A DNA stretch of 64,000 nt from Lachnospiraceae bacterium (lineage in GTDB: Bacteria > Bacillota > Clostridia > Lachnospirales > Lachnospiraceae): contig CAAFWV010000057.1 in assembly GCA_900766815.1 (NCBI GenBank), forward strand, positions 1 to 64,000. The letters run 5' to 3'. Made by a program: the position numbers and the translations under genes. Position 1 is the first letter of the stretch. Every line of letters starts with the position of its first letter. Below are positions 26,063 through 35,989 of the stretch, piece after piece. Below the pieces are notes generated by a model. That model saw only the letters and a program-made list of their open reading frames with translations, was not told where the DNA came from and did not search any database.

Positions 26063-27469
26063 TTATTCATTATTCAGCTCATTGATAAACTGCTGCGAAC
26101 GTGTAGCCATCTCCGTGTCAGGGAATGACTCAATAACCTTCTGGTATGTATCAATGGCTCTGATAACATCGCCGGACTTACGATATGCATTTCCAAGGTT
26201 GAACAGGGCATCCCCGTTGCTGCTGTCATACGAATATGCCTTGGTCAGGTTGGCAATGGCCTCCTCGTAGGTCTCGTTCTGATATGCCCTCATGCCTGTA
26301 TCATAATAAGACTGTCCCACGTCTGAGCCAATCTTACCCATAAGGTCTGTATATACCTGTGTGAAGCTCTCTGACGCCATATCAAGCGTAGCCTCATCAA
26401 TCTTGTCCAGACTGTCGGCAATCTCTGTCTTGCTCTCCGGATTGTCAAGATACAGCTCTACAGCCTGAAGCAGGTTGTCCATGGCTGTCATGGTTCCGTC
26501 TTCACCTATGTATATATCAAGCTCGCTCTTAAGCTTATCATTCTGATTATTGGCAGTCCTAAGTTCCTGCTCAAGCTCGGATATCCTGGCTGTGCGCGCA
26601 TCCAACTGCTCATTGACGCTCTTTAGGTTCTCATCCATTCCTTCCTTGGCCTCTGTGATTCTGGCAGGAAGAATAAGGAGATATGACACTGCCACACCGA
26701 TAACAATACCCGCAATTACATTTAATATAGTAACCCAGGCTCTGCTCTCATGATGACTTATGGGAGTATAGGATTCAATATCCTTCTCCTTCTTAAATAC
26801 GGAATTATCTAAGATTCCCTTCTTAGTCTTGGTGTCGGTAGCCTCTTCGTCAATATTGAGTACTGCCTCAGCCTCCTTAAGATAACGAAGGGTGGTTGTA
26901 TTATTAACATCAACCTTCTGACACTTAAGCAGCTCCTTCTTGGCATCCTCCCACTGCTCCTGACACAGATACAGCAGGGCAAGCAGCTGGTGAGCCTGTA
27001 CATATTTGGGATTAAGGCTTACCACCTTCTTAAGCTGAATTACGGCAAGGTCTATGGTTCCCTGATAACAGTAGCTTAATGCCTGGTTATACTTCTTCAC
27101 AGCCTGGCTATAGGTATCCAGTTCACTCGGATTATCCTGCAGCATACTGATATAGTCGTCCGCAATATTCTTATTAGGCTTAAGATTCTTGGAGATTACC
27201 CACTCATTGAGAGCTGATACATATTCTCCCATCTCAAAATATACAAGGCCAAGCAGGTTCCTTGCATCAACATTATTCTTATCTAATTTAAGACATCTCC
27301 TAAGGGAGGTCACTGCTCCCGAAAGATCCCTTACATGAGCCTTCTCCAAACCATCATTGAACAGCATATTGGCAAGGCCTACTATTTTCTTATATCTGGT
27401 AACATCAGCCCCACAAGCGGTACAGAATTTATTCTGGGTCAATGTCGCCCCACAATTATAACAGATCAC
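26063..27469 (-). CDS. Zinc-ribbon, TPR-repeat membrane protein
   Basis: 468-residue protein built as follows: a zinc ribbon at the N-terminus (CYNCG ... CTACGAD), TPR repeats (about 30-200), one membrane segment (about 245-268, ILNVIAGIVIGVAVSYLLI), a coiled coil (about 270-320, heptads LKSVNEQLDARTARISELEQ), and a C-terminal TPR pair (about 385-460, DTGMRAYQNETYEEAIANL...GNAYRKSGDVIRAIDTYQKV). The start is GTG with GGGAG 7 nt before it. It lies 14 nt after a 55-residue gene and ends at a terminator. A scaffold role at the membrane is likely; partners are unknown. Confidence 0.75.
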   Translation of the reverse strand: MICYNCGATLTQNKFCTACGADVTRYKKIVGLANMLFNDGLEKAHVRDLSGAVTSLRRCLKLDKNNVDARNLLGLVYFEMGEYVSALNEWVISKNLKPNKNIADDYISMLQDNPSELDTYSQAVKKYNQALSYCYQGTIDLAVIQLKKVVSLNPKYVQAHQLLALLYLCQEQWEDAKKELLKCQKVDVNNTTTLRYLKEAEAVLNIDEEATDTKTKKGILDNSVFKKEKDIESYTPISHHESRAWVTILNVIAGIVIGVAVSYLLILPARITEAKEGMDENLKSVNEQLDARTARISELEQELRTANNQNDKLKSELDIYIGEDGTMTAMDNLLQAVELYLDNPESKTEIADSLDKIDEATLDMASESFTQVYTDLMGKIGSDVGQSYYDTGMRAYQNETYEEAIANLTKAYSYDSSNGDALFNLGNAYRKSGDVIRAIDTYQKVIESFPDTEMATRSQQFINELNNE

Positions 27470-27483
27470 TCTGATTCTCCCAC

Positions 27484-27651
27484 TTATTGCTTTCTTCTGC
27501 TACTTCCGTTACTCTCTTCTTTATCTTCCTTCACAAGCGACACCAGAAGGTCTGCCATATCTGTAAGATCCTGGTTATATATGGCATCCTCTGCCTCCTC
27601 TATCTCAAGTGACGGATGGAACTTCTTAAGCTCCTCTTCAAAATCTATCAT
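27484..27651 (-). CDS. Small acidic protein (55 residues), unknown
   Basis: A short frame with ATG at 27651 preceded by GGGAG at 7 nt and ending TAA at 27484-27486. It encodes an acidic helical peptide beginning MIDFEEELKKFHPSLEIEEA and ending in a charged Lys/Arg tail. It fits exactly between folC (32 nt upstream) and the TPR gene (14 nt downstream), on the same strand and with the same ribosome-site style. Function unknown. The first half is rich in EE/LKK heptads, suggesting a helix that binds a partner, perhaps the TPR protein next to it; that is inference. Confidence 0.65.
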   Translation of the reverse strand: MIDFEEELKKFHPSLEIEEAEDAIYNQDLTDMADLLVSLVKEDKEESNGSSRRKQ

Positions 27652-27682
27652 AATAATTCTCCCAAATTAATACCGGCAAGCC

Positions 27683-29011
27683 TCAATTTCTGCTCTTAAG
27701 CTTCCCCTTAAGCTCACCTACAAGATACAACGACCCACAGACATACAGTCTGTCATCCTTACCCAGCTCTCCCCCAAGCTTCTCATAAGCATCCCGGGCA
27801 TCATTGTACACAGAAGCCCCGCCCGCAATAAGCGACAGACTCTTAAGTTCATCCATACCCAGAGCGCGGCTCGAATCTATTGGTGCAAGTCCTATACTGT
27901 CGAACAGTCCCGACTCCGCAATAAGCTTAAGCTCCACATCCGCCTGCTTATCCGCAACTGCCGAGAACAGCAGCCTGCGCTTCCCCTTAACAGCATCCAT
28001 CTTCACACTGTCAAGAAAAGCCATAACACCATCTACATTATGTGCTCCGTCAAATACCACATTCTCCTCGATAAACTCCATTCTGCCCGGCCAGGTCATA
28101 CCCTCTAGGGCCTTGGCTATTATGGAACAATCGCGTGGTACTGACTTATTCATGATTGCGAAGGCTTCGATTGCCAGAGCGGCATTCAAAACCTGATAGG
28201 TTGCTATGGTATTCAGGTGCAACCTAACATTCTTATAATAAACAGAATTATATGAAAAATCAATCCCTTCATTGCTACATAAAAGGTTCTCTATGTTATG
28301 TCTACCAACCTTGAAAACAGGGGCTTTCAGCTCTTCTGCAACCGTCTCAAGAACCCGGTCTGTCTCCCCGTTTCCTGACATATATACAAGCGGAATATTC
28401 TCTCTAATGATTCCCGCCTTCTCGCCGGCAATCTTCTCCTTAGTGTCACCCAGATATTCCATATGGTCCAGTCCGATTTCGGTAATGACGGCAATCGACT
28501 TATTTCTCACAACGTTAGTTGCATCCAGTCTGCCCCCGAGTCCTGTCTCAAGAACTAAAACGGGCGCTTTTGCCCGGCAAAAATAGTCCATGGCGATGAA
28601 GAAATACCAGGCAAAATAGGTTGCGCGGTAATTAATGCCCTCCCGCTCTTCGTTAAACGAATTAATCCTGCAGGCGATGTTCTTAAAGGAGCGCACGAAC
28701 TCTTCCCGTGATATCATCTTAGAATCCAGCCTTATTCTTTCACGGACGTCAACCAGATGAGGTGATGTAAAAAGCGCACAGGACTCACCTAATTCCCTGT
28801 ATATGGAGTTAAGGTATGCGCAGGTGCTGCCCTTGCCGTTTGTGCCTGCAATATGGTAGATGACAGGGTGCCAGTCCTCCTCAAGATTAAGATAATCATA
28901 GAAGGACTGCATCTTCACAAAGTCGTCCTTATCGGCAAAACGCGGTATCGACGAAATGTACGATACCGCATCTTCAAAAGTATTTATTTTAATTGCGCTG
29001 ATGTAATCCAA
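27683..29011 (-). CDS. folC: Folylpolyglutamate synthase / dihydrofolate synthase
   Basis: Mur-ligase-type enzyme that adds glutamates to folates (and possibly makes dihydrofolate). The ATP loop GTNGKGSTCAYL is clear; TSPHLVDVRERIR and LETGLGGRLDATN follow, with EYLGDTKEKIAGEKAGI and WPGRMEF...FDGAHNVDG in the C-terminal part. 442 residues is normal. The only reasonable start is a TTG directly after the fapA stop, with AGAAGG about 9 nt before, so translation is probably coupled to fapA. Confidence 0.93.
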   Translation of the reverse strand: MDYISAIKINTFEDAVSYISSIPRFADKDDFVKMQSFYDYLNLEEDWHPVIYHIAGTNGKGSTCAYLNSIYRELGESCALFTSPHLVDVRERIRLDSKMISREEFVRSFKNIACRINSFNEEREGINYRATYFAWYFFIAMDYFCRAKAPVLVLETGLGGRLDATNVVRNKSIAVITEIGLDHMEYLGDTKEKIAGEKAGIIRENIPLVYMSGNGETDRVLETVAEELKAPVFKVGRHNIENLLCSNEGIDFSYNSVYYKNVRLHLNTIATYQVLNAALAIEAFAIMNKSVPRDCSIIAKALEGMTWPGRMEFIEENVVFDGAHNVDGVMAFLDSVKMDAVKGKRRLLFSAVADKQADVELKLIAESGLFDSIGLAPIDSSRALGMDELKSLSLIAGGASVYNDARDAYEKLGGELGKDDRLYVCGSLYLVGELKGKLKSRN

Positions 29012-30505
29012 CTAAAGTGCCCTTCTCTCTATCTGGTCATTCCTGCAGATATACTTTGTTCTGTATTCTTCTCTGTTGATTATTGCAACCGCGATGCCGA
29101 TTGTCAGCATCGTATTGGGATAACAGGTGTCGTAAATCTTGATATTCGCGCGTGAGCTCTGAGCCATTCTGGTTGCAAGCTCATTCTTCCTACCGGTGAT
29201 TTCCTCAAGCTCTGCGTAAACGGCAGTCTTCTTCTCGTTTATCTTAAGGATCTTCTCCTTCTGAGCCTTGTTTACACCGTCCTTCTTGCCCTTAACCAAG
29301 AGCTCGCTCATCTCTTCCACGAGGTCTCTGATCTTGTCCTTAGCCTTCTTCTCATCATGAAGGAGACTGCTGTATTTCTCATATTCACTGATTTCGAAGC
29401 CTGCATGGATTACGCTCCTGCTCTCAGTGAGGTTACCTGCATTCTTGATTTCAACGCCCTTAAGGCCGTGCACCTCGCCTCCGATCACACTGCCCTTCCT
29501 GCCCTCTGCATATACCATGCCTGAGGCCTTAACCTTGGAATCCAGGAAATAGTTGGCACGGACATCGCCTTTGGCCTTAATGGTTGCGAATTCTATGAAT
29601 TCGGCGAATACAGAACCGTTGCTTGATACCTTACCTTCGCCTCCACCCTGAATGCCACGTTCAAGGATGACATCTCCGCCTGCATATATAGCTGCACTTC
29701 CGACAGTGCCCGAAATGGTTACCTTACCGCCGGCTCTAATCGTGACACCGCTGTCAACATTGCCATGAATCTCTACATCTCCGAAGAAGTCTACATTGCC
29801 GAAGCCATAGGTTACATCTTCATTTATCTCAAATACCGACAATATCTCAATATTGTTACCGGACAGAGATATCCTGCCTGCCATCTTGGCATAGTATTCA
29901 TCGCCTCTGCGTTCCACATGCTGGCCTCTAAGCGGCATTAAATCCCTGCAATATCTGGGCAGAAGCTCCTTGCCACAGACATCATTACCCTTGCTGCCCT
30001 GGACTGCGGGATGATATCTTGCAATCAGTTCACCGACATTAACACTGGCAACCCTGTTCATGGAAGAGTAATCTACCGAACCGTCCTCCAGAATCTCAGG
30101 GGTCTTCTTTGATTCCATGTCTATCATGAATTCGAAGTAGCCTTCTCTTCCGGCTGTAACCTCCTTGCCTTCGGCTACGAGCACGTCTTCGTCATATACC
30201 TCGCCGCCTATCATCTCCATAAGTGCAGTTGTGCTGACACCCGTAACTACCCTGTTGTTGCGCAGAGCAGCCTTAACCTCAGGCACAGTATACCTGCTGC
30301 CGTCACTAATCGGATTCAGTCTGACATAGGCTTTCATTCCATCTTCGGAGATTGTAACAAATACTCTCTTACCTAGGACGCCTTCTTCCTCGTCATCATC
30401 AGTATCCGCACCGGCTCCCCTGGTATCCTCTATGCCGGCTTCCTTCTTAAGTTGGGCTCTGAGTTCAGCTAATTCCTCAGCTGAAAGCTTCTTGTTCTCA
30501 CCCAT
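29012..30505 (-). CDS. FapA family (DUF342) polymer-forming protein
   Basis: 497-residue FapA/DUF342 protein. An acidic N-terminal region (~1-50) precedes a FapA core whose central part is a right-handed beta-helix with repeating Gly/Ile/Val (VEIHGNVDSGVTIRAGGKVTI, GSAAIYAGGDVILERGIQG). A C-terminal coiled coil follows (about 370-440, EKAKDKIRDLVEEMSELL-like). FapA proteins are cytosolic and linked to flagellar assembly and cell-shape functions in some bacteria; the precise role is unknown. The gene lies 32 nt after valS and abuts folC. Confidence 0.8.
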   Translation of the reverse strand: MGENKKLSAEELAELRAQLKKEAGIEDTRGAGADTDDDEEEGVLGKRVFVTISEDGMKAYVRLNPISDGSRYTVPEVKAALRNNRVVTGVSTTALMEMIGGEVYDEDVLVAEGKEVTAGREGYFEFMIDMESKKTPEILEDGSVDYSSMNRVASVNVGELIARYHPAVQGSKGNDVCGKELLPRYCRDLMPLRGQHVERRGDEYYAKMAGRISLSGNNIEILSVFEINEDVTYGFGNVDFFGDVEIHGNVDSGVTIRAGGKVTISGTVGSAAIYAGGDVILERGIQGGGEGKVSSNGSVFAEFIEFATIKAKGDVRANYFLDSKVKASGMVYAEGRKGSVIGGEVHGLKGVEIKNAGNLTESRSVIHAGFEISEYEKYSSLLHDEKKAKDKIRDLVEEMSELLVKGKKDGVNKAQKEKILKINEKKTAVYAELEEITGRKNELATRMAQSSRANIKIYDTCYPNTMLTIGIAVAIINREEYRTKYICRNDQIERRAL

Positions 30506-30537
30506 GTATTCACCGTTTTCCCCTCATGTAGCGGTAA

Positions 30538-33201
30538 TTACTTACTTAACTTATCTAACTGCTTTGTCACCTCTGAAAGCATCTGCTCGTACTTAGCTAA
30601 CTTCTGCTTCTCCTCATCAACCTTTGCTTTCGGTGCCTTGGAAATAAACTTCTCATTGGCAAGCATGCCTGATGCACGCTTTATCTCACCCTCAAGCCTT
30701 GCCTTTTCCTTACCCAGTCTCTCAATCTCCTGGGCAATATCTACAAGCTCTGCAAAAGGCATATAGATATTGGCACCCGGAATAACAACCGATACCGCGT
30801 CATCACTGATGCCATCCATGTTATCCTTAACAATAACCTCTGATGCATAAGCTAAGCTCTTAATGAAAGGCTCCCCGCATTCAAATGTTTCTCTAATATT
30901 ATTATCGGATGAAACAACATAAATTGTAGCCTTTCTTCCGGGCGAGACATTCATTCCGGTTCTTATATTTCTGATTCCCCTTATTGCTTCCTTGACCAGC
31001 TCAATATCAGCTTCATCCTTAGCGAAATTATTATCCTCACTGTACTTCGGCCATGAAGAAATCATAATTGATTCCTCCTCAGACTGGAGTGTTGTGAATA
31101 TCTCCTCTGTAATGAAAGGCATATAAGGATGCAGCAGCTTAAGTGCATCAATAAGCACACTCTTAAGTGTCCAGAGGGCCGCATTCATGCTTTCTGCATT
31201 ATCGGAATTGTAGAGCCTGGGCTTAACCATCTCGATATACCAATCACAGAATTCATCCCAGATGAAGTCATATACCTTCTGTACTGCAATACCAAGCTCA
31301 AATTTGTCCATGTTCTCAGTAACATCTTTGATTACGGTATTGAGCTTACTTATTATCCACTTATCTACAGGCTCAAGATCCTTATCATCAGGCTTGGTGA
31401 TGGTCCTGCCTTCCATATTCATCATGATGAAACGGCTCGCATTCCATACCTTGTTGGCGAAGTTTCTGCTTGCCTCAACCCTTGACATATAGAAGCGCAT
31501 ATCATTACCCGGTGCATTACCGGTAATAAGTGTCAGTCTCAGTGCATCTGCACCATACTTATCGATAATCTCCAGAGGATCGATACCGTTGCCTAAGGAC
31601 TTACTCATCTTCCTACCCTGGTCATCTCTTACCAGACCATGGAACAGAACTGTCTTAAACGGCTTCTCTCCCATCTGCTCATAGCCTGAGAATATCATCC
31701 TGATAACCCAGAAGAAGATAATATCATAGCCTGTTACAAGCACATCGGTAGGATAGAAATAATCAAGATCCTCAGTCTTCTCAGGCCAGCCCAGTGTAGA
31801 GAAGGGCCAGAGTGCTGATGAGAACCATGTATCAAGAGTATCCGGATCCTGTGTAAGGTGAGTGCATCCACACTTGGGACATACCTTAGGCATCTCCTTG
31901 GCAACCACAATCTCACCACACTCATCACAGGTATAAGCAGGAATTCTATGACCCCACCAGAGCTGTCTCGAGATACACCAGTCTCTTATATTGTCAGTCC
32001 AGTTGAAGTAGGTCTTCTCCATACGGGGTGGAATAAGCTTAATCTCTCCCTCTTTTACCGCTTTAACGGCAGGCTTAATAAGCTCATCCATCTTAACGAA
32101 CCACTGTGCCTTGATTAAGGGCTCAATTGTGGTCTTACATCTGTCATGAGTACCTACGTTATGTGTATAATCCTCTATCTTAACCAGAAGTCCGAGCTCA
32201 TCAAGATCCTTAACTATAGCCTCTCTTGCCTCGTATCTGTCCATTCCGGCATATTTACCACCGTTCTTATTGATAGTGGCATCATCGTTCATAATATTGA
32301 TTTCGGGAAGGTTATGACGCTTACCCACCTCGAAATCGTTAGGGTCGTGAGCAGGCGTTATCTTAACAACACCTGTTCCGAATTCCATATCTACATAGTC
32401 ATCCTCAACAATCGGGATTGCCTTATTGACAAGAGGAAGCCATACCTGTCTGCCGTGAAGATAGGTATATCTCTCATCCTTGGGATTAACTGCAACCGCT
32501 GTATCACCGAGCATGGTCTCCGGTCTTGTGGTTGCGAAAGTTAGGAACTCTGTCTCGCTGGGCTTACCGTTCTCATCAACCAGCGGATACTTGATATGCC
32601 AGAAATGACCTGCCTGCTCTTCATATTCAACCTCAGCATCCGAAATAGATGTATTACAAACCGGACACCAGTTAATAATTCTGCTGCCCTTATATATCCA
32701 TCCTTTTTCATGCATCTTCACGAAGACCTCGGTTACTGCCTTGTTGCAGCCCTCATCCATGGTGAAGCGCTCACGCTCCCAGTCGCAGGAAGAACCAAGC
32801 TTCTTGAGCTGATTGATGATCCTTCCGCCGTATTCCTTCTTCCATTCCCAGGCACGCTCAAGGAATTTCTCCCTGCCTAAGTCGTTCTTATCGATACCCT
32901 CCTTCTTCAGCGTCTCGATAATCTTAACCTCAGTTGCGATTGACGCATGGTCTGTTCCGGGCTGCCATAATGCATTATATCCCTGCATTCTCTTATATCT
33001 GATAAGAATATCCTGCATGGTATTATCCAATGCGTGACCCATATGAAGCTGGCCGGTAATATTCGGCGGTGGTATCACTATTGTGAAAGGTGTCTTGGAA
33101 TGGTCCACCTCTGCGTGGAAATATCCCTTTTCTACCCAGTTATTATAGATTCGATCCTCCATCTGCTTGGGATCATATGTCTTAGCAAGTTCCTTAGCCA
33201 T
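30538..33201 (-). CDS. valS: Valyl-tRNA synthetase
   Basis: Charges tRNA-Val. The class I HIGH motif is HMGH at residues 53-56 ([13 protein letters not shown]), and KMSKS is present as [11 protein letters not shown]. The editing domain contains [17 protein letters not shown]. An internal zinc-finger-like segment [20 protein letters not shown] is visible, and the C-terminus is a coiled coil ([18 protein letters not shown]). 887 residues is normal. The start ATG has AAGGA before it. The promoter at 33259-33287 gives a leader of only about 50 nt, and I saw no T-box. Confidence 0.97.
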   Translation of the reverse strand: MAKELAKTYDPKQMEDRIYNNWVEKGYFHAEVDHSKTPFTIVIPPPNITGQLHMGHALDNTMQDILIRYKRMQGYNALWQPGTDHASIATEVKIIETLKKEGIDKNDLGREKFLERAWEWKKEYGGRIINQLKKLGSSCDWERERFTMDEGCNKAVTEVFVKMHEKGWIYKGSRIINWCPVCNTSISDAEVEYEEQAGHFWHIKYPLVDENGKPSETEFLTFATTRPETMLGDTAVAVNPKDERYTYLHGRQVWLPLVNKAIPIVEDDYVDMEFGTGVVKITPAHDPNDFEVGKRHNLPEINIMNDDATINKNGGKYAGMDRYEAREAIVKDLDELGLLVKIEDYTHNVGTHDRCKTTIEPLIKAQWFVKMDELIKPAVKAVKEGEIKLIPPRMEKTYFNWTDNIRDWCISRQLWWGHRIPAYTCDECGEIVVAKEMPKVCPKCGCTHLTQDPDTLDTWFSSALWPFSTLGWPEKTEDLDYFYPTDVLVTGYDIIFFWVIRMIFSGYEQMGEKPFKTVLFHGLVRDDQGRKMSKSLGNGIDPLEIIDKYGADALRLTLITGNAPGNDMRFYMSRVEASRNFANKVWNASRFIMMNMEGRTITKPDDKDLEPVDKWIISKLNTVIKDVTENMDKFELGIAVQKVYDFIWDEFCDWYIEMVKPRLYNSDNAESMNAALWTLKSVLIDALKLLHPYMPFITEEIFTTLQSEEESIMISSWPKYSEDNNFAKDEADIELVKEAIRGIRNIRTGMNVSPGRKATIYVVSSDNNIRETFECGEPFIKSLAYASEVIVKDNMDGISDDAVSVVIPGANIYMPFAELVDIAQEIERLGKEKARLEGEIKRASGMLANEKFISKAPKAKVDEEKQKLAKYEQMLSEVTKQLDKLSK

Positions 33202-33258
33202 TGTTATATCCTTCTTTGCTTAGATTTGTAATTTTAGTACGTATAGACATACACATTT

Positions 33259-33287
33259 ATCATATAATTTTGCATGCTCTTTGTCAA
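33259..33287 (-). promoter_or_regulatory. SigA-type promoter of valS
   Basis: Minus strand: TTGACA (33282-33287), 17-bp spacer, TATGAT (33259-33264), about 58 nt before the valS start. Confidence 0.7.
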
Positions 33288-33362
33288 CGAATCGCCTTGT
33301 CTGCACGAAAGGCAATTGTGGTGTCCGATTAGCTTAAGTTCCCCGCACTTTTGGCAGAACAA

Positions 33363-33517
33363 AGAATATCGCAACGCGATATTCTGCGCCGCTTTTGCGT
33401 CGCGTTAAGCGACATTATTCCACTGCAAAAGCGTGTGCATCCTGCCGGAGGCTTTTTATCGTATATGAAAGAAATTTCCTATACGATAAAAAATTCGGGA
33501 GCGAACAGCTCCCGAAT
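33363..33517. repeat. Densely palindromic intergenic element with bidirectional terminator
   Basis: The 370-nt gap 33202-33571 holds the valS promoter and then this run of perfect inverted repeats: AGAATATCGC/GCGATATTCT (33363-33372, 33376-33385); CGCTTTTGC/GCAAAAGCG (33390-33398, 33425-33433) enclosing GTCGC/GCGAC (33399-33403, 33409-33413); TTTTTATCGTATA/TATACGATAAAAA (33453-33465, 33480-33492); and ATTCGGGAGC/GCTCCCGAAT (33493-33502, 33508-33517). The last is a rho-independent terminator on the minus strand (followed by TTTTTT) for the pspC gene, and the T-flanked one can act in both directions. No coding potential is credible. It resembles a REP/MITE-like structured repeat. Confidence 0.6.
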
Positions 33518-33571
33518 TCCCGAATCAATATTAATTACCTAATCATTGTCAGTATGGTTTATACATATAAA

Positions 33572-33760
33572 CTATGCTTCAGGCATAATGATTGCTGCAA
33601 TGATATAAGCTACAAGTCCTGCTGCTGCAGTGAATACCGAAATAAGTACCCAGAGAAGACGTACAAGTGTTACGTCGATTCCGAAATACTCTGAGATTCC
33701 TCCGCAAACGCCGCAGATCATTCTCTTATCAAGTGACTTGGTTAACTTCTTATCGTTCAT
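33572..33760 (-). CDS. pspC: PspC domain protein
   Basis: 62-residue PspC-type membrane protein: KLTKSLDKRMICGVCGGISEYFGID followed by two membrane-associated segments (LVRLLWVLISVFTAAAGLVAYIIAAI) and a MPEA end, the core of the phage-shock C domain. Such proteins sense or transmit envelope stress. Last gene of the PadR, DUF1700, DUF4097, pspC run and ended by a terminator at 33493-33517. Confidence 0.9.
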   Translation of the reverse strand: MNDKKLTKSLDKRMICGVCGGISEYFGIDVTLVRLLWVLISVFTAAAGLVAYIIAAIIMPEA

Positions 33761-33809
33761 TGTGATACCTCCATTAATTATATGATTAATAATAACATCC
33801 CTTGGTTAA

Positions 33810-34745
33810 TTATAACATCCCATTCCAGTTAAGCTCAATGCTGCCCATGGAACATTCAAGCTCATACTTGGAATCGGAATTATTATCTATTGCGCCTTCG
33901 CCGCCGCCTTCAAGCAGATTCTTGCCATTCATTCTTATGCTTCCTGCTGAAACCTCATATTCAACGGTGTGATCCTCAAGCTCACCTTCCATATCAAGCT
34001 TCACGGAACCCATGCCACAGCTTAGATCCATATCCTTCTTAACGTCTCCTGCCAGTTCCAGATTGCCCATGCCGATGTCCGCATTAAGCTCATCCGCAAG
34101 GAAGCTCTTAATCGTCAGCTGTCCTGCTCCGACACTGATGTCAGTCTTGTGTGACTCAATTCCTTCGAAAATTGCCTGACCTGCTCCGAGGTCAATTGTA
34201 AGTTCATCTGCACTGATAGTAGTATTAGCATCAAGCTTAACGGCGCCAATGCTTATCTTGGCTTCCTCAAAGTATGTTCCCTTCGGTATTGCAATAACAA
34301 CCTTAAGACTTGCAGCCTGCTTTCCTATGTTAAGGCCTATATTCGGACCGTCATCGCAGGATACGGTAAGCTCATCATCGTTAAGCCTGGTATATATAGG
34401 ATATTTGCCTAGGTTGGTAACAGATATCATGTCATCTGCTGCCTCTGCGATCACTACCTCCCTGGCGCCGAGGTCAAGTGTCAGTTCTTTAACTTTTGTC
34501 GCATCATACTCAACCTTCTCATCCATGGCAAGCTTGCTTTCTCCATCGCCTCCCTTGATCAGGTTAAGACCGATGTCGGAGGAGTCAATATCAAAATCCC
34601 TGCCCTCCGATATCTTCACACCATCACGACCAATGTCAACATTAATCAGTTGTCCGTTATTCATTTTACCGATAATCATGAAGGCGATTCCGACCACCGC
34701 CATGATTCCTATTACATAGAATATAATTTTAGACGTATTTTTCAT
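33810..34745 (-). CDS. DUF4097 family beta-strand repeat protein with N-terminal membrane anchor
   Basis: 311-residue protein with one N-terminal membrane segment (IFYVIGIMAVVGIAFMIIG) and an exported beta-helix-like C-terminal part rich in repeating DxGxGxxxL units (LTIDLGAGQAIFEG, ISVGAGQLTIKSF, ADIGMGNLELAG, LSCGMGSVKLD), typical of DUF4097 and the LiaF-like envelope-stress proteins. The start codon overlaps the DUF1700 stop by 1 bp. It is followed 49 nt later by pspC. Confidence 0.82.
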   Translation of the reverse strand: MKNTSKIIFYVIGIMAVVGIAFMIIGKMNNGQLINVDIGRDGVKISEGRDFDIDSSDIGLNLIKGGDGESKLAMDEKVEYDATKVKELTLDLGAREVVIAEAADDMISVTNLGKYPIYTRLNDDELTVSCDDGPNIGLNIGKQAASLKVVIAIPKGTYFEEAKISIGAVKLDANTTISADELTIDLGAGQAIFEGIESHKTDISVGAGQLTIKSFLADELNADIGMGNLELAGDVKKDMDLSCGMGSVKLDMEGELEDHTVEYEVSAGSIRMNGKNLLEGGGEGAIDNNSDSKYELECSMGSIELNWNGML

Positions 34746-35470
34746 TATTGCCTTTCCTCTCTCTTTGCCGTTACCCAGTCACCAAGGCTCCTAAGCCACT
34801 TAACCGGAAGCTTAACTGCCGCTACAATCGCTCTGATGATGGGCGGAATGATAAACTTAAACAGATTGACCATCGCAACGATGATAAGCATTCCGATTGA
34901 AATACTAAGGAATGCAGCCCCTATCGTAAATACCGCACCCATGGGATATGTAATGATTCCGCTAATACCTGCAAGCAGTGTAAGAACTCCGGCCACAATC
35001 CCCACAACACCGATTGCAAATATAGCAATCAGCACACCTGCCACTGTGGCGATTATACCTATTAACACTCCGAGAATTCCAAGTAGAATCGGTCCTAAGA
35101 TTGGGAGTGCGCAAATGGCAAGAAGTGCAATAATAATCAGGGTTGCCGGTGTGAAGCCTGAGTTCCTGTGCCTTCTTTCCGTTACGGCAACCTCACCGTA
35201 GTCATTCATCTTCCTGGAACCTTCTTCATTAAGATCATGGTAGCCGGTCTCGGTGAACTCTCCATCACTTACATAATCTTCCTTATTTGCAAGCTTGATA
35301 CTGGCTGCAAGCTTATGAACATCACCCAGCGCCTCAATAGTTGCTTCCTCATTCTCTTCGCCACCTTCATCAAAGTAGTCATTATAATAATTGATGGCGT
35401 CTTCTCTCTCATCAGCCGGAATATCTGCAAGAAGCGCCTCAAGCTCCTTCATATATTCAACTCTGTTCAT
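34745..35470 (-). CDS. DUF1700 (HAAS) membrane protein
   Basis: 241-residue protein with the N-terminal HAAS helical domain (MKELEALLADIPADEREDAINYYNDYF ... EATIEALGDVHKLAASI), a linker, and several membrane segments (about 125-220). In Firmicutes HAAS proteins are encoded right after PadR regulators and are thought to relay signals with DUF4097 and PspC partners. Its start lies inside the end of the padR gene (14-nt overlap). Confidence 0.85.
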   Translation of the reverse strand: MNRVEYMKELEALLADIPADEREDAINYYNDYFDEGGEENEEATIEALGDVHKLAASIKLANKEDYVSDGEFTETGYHDLNEEGSRKMNDYGEVAVTERRHRNSGFTPATLIIIALLAICALPILGPILLGILGVLIGIIATVAGVLIAIFAIGVVGIVAGVLTLLAGISGIITYPMGAVFTIGAAFLSISIGMLIIVAMVNLFKFIIPPIIRAIVAAVKLPVKWLRSLGDWVTAKREERQ

Positions 35471-35810
35471 TGTTCTCCTCCTCTTTACTTACACTCGATT
35501 CGCCGTGGAAAATCCCACTCACCTTACTCGCATATGTAAGCCACTCACTTCTGTATAAATTAAGCTGAGCATCTCCCCTGTCTGTTATCTTGTAATATCT
35601 TCGGTTTCTGCCGTTGATCTGCTTATCATATGTCACAAGGCAATCATCCTTCTGCAGCCTTCTAAGCACCGGATATAATGTGGATTCCGAAAGCTCGATA
35701 ACCGATCTGACATCCTGGGTGATCTTGTATCCATAGGTCCCTTCAGGCTCCTTAGCAACAACTGCCAATACTATCGCATCCAGCAGTGCCGCACCCGTAT
35801 TGAATACCAT
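35457..35810 (-). CDS. PadR family transcriptional regulator
   Basis: 117-residue winged-helix regulator, short-type PadR: MVFNTGAALLDAIVLAVVAKE, TYGYKITQDVRSVIELSESTLYPVLRRLQKDDCLVTY, NRRYYKITDRGDAQL, and a short C-terminal dimer helix. The longest frame opens at 35927; ATG 35810 is chosen for its AAGGAG site and because the conserved domain begins there. It probably represses its own operon by binding palindromes in its promoter and leader (35884-35934). The effector is unknown. Confidence 0.92.
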   Translation of the reverse strand: MVFNTGAALLDAIVLAVVAKEPEGTYGYKITQDVRSVIELSESTLYPVLRRLQKDDCLVTYDKQINGRNRRYYKITDRGDAQLNLYRSEWLTYASKVSGIFHGESSVSKEEENNEQS

Positions 35811-35883
35811 TCGCCTTCTCCTTTCATTGTAATGACTGACAAAGATTTTGTTCTGATACTTTGTTATTCTGTTGTTTCGTACA

Positions 35884-35947
35884 ATATTATATGTTGTATA
35901 ATATGTTTCGTTTTCTATGTTATACATCGTATAATATTAGATGTCAA
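35884..35947 (-). promoter_or_regulatory. PadR operon promoter with two operator palindromes
   Basis: Minus strand: TTGACA (35942-35947), 17 bp, TATAAC (35919-35924). TTATAC-ATC-GTATAA (35920-35934) overlaps the -10, and ATATTATA-N5-TATAATAT (35884-35904) lies just after the start point. Both are AT-rich dyads of PadR-operator type. A TATAAT (35930-35935) on the plus strand may serve the divergent aldolase gene, which would put both directions under the same regulator. Confidence 0.65.
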
Positions 35948-35989
35948 TACATATTTTCAATTTTTTTCAAAATATTATTATTAATATTG

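Noticed and set aside
26053..26110. A carB promoter inside the 3' end of the TPR gene
   Set aside because: The best pair (TTATCA-17-TAATTA) is too weak to claim.
33202..33571. T-box leader upstream of valS
   Set aside because: No AGGGTGGNACCGCG-type core is visible and the promoter leaves a leader of only about 50 nt.
33351..33694. Two overlapping plus-strand open frames in the palindromic element
   Set aside because: They read through inverted repeats and have Cys-rich, low-quality translations without ribosome sites.
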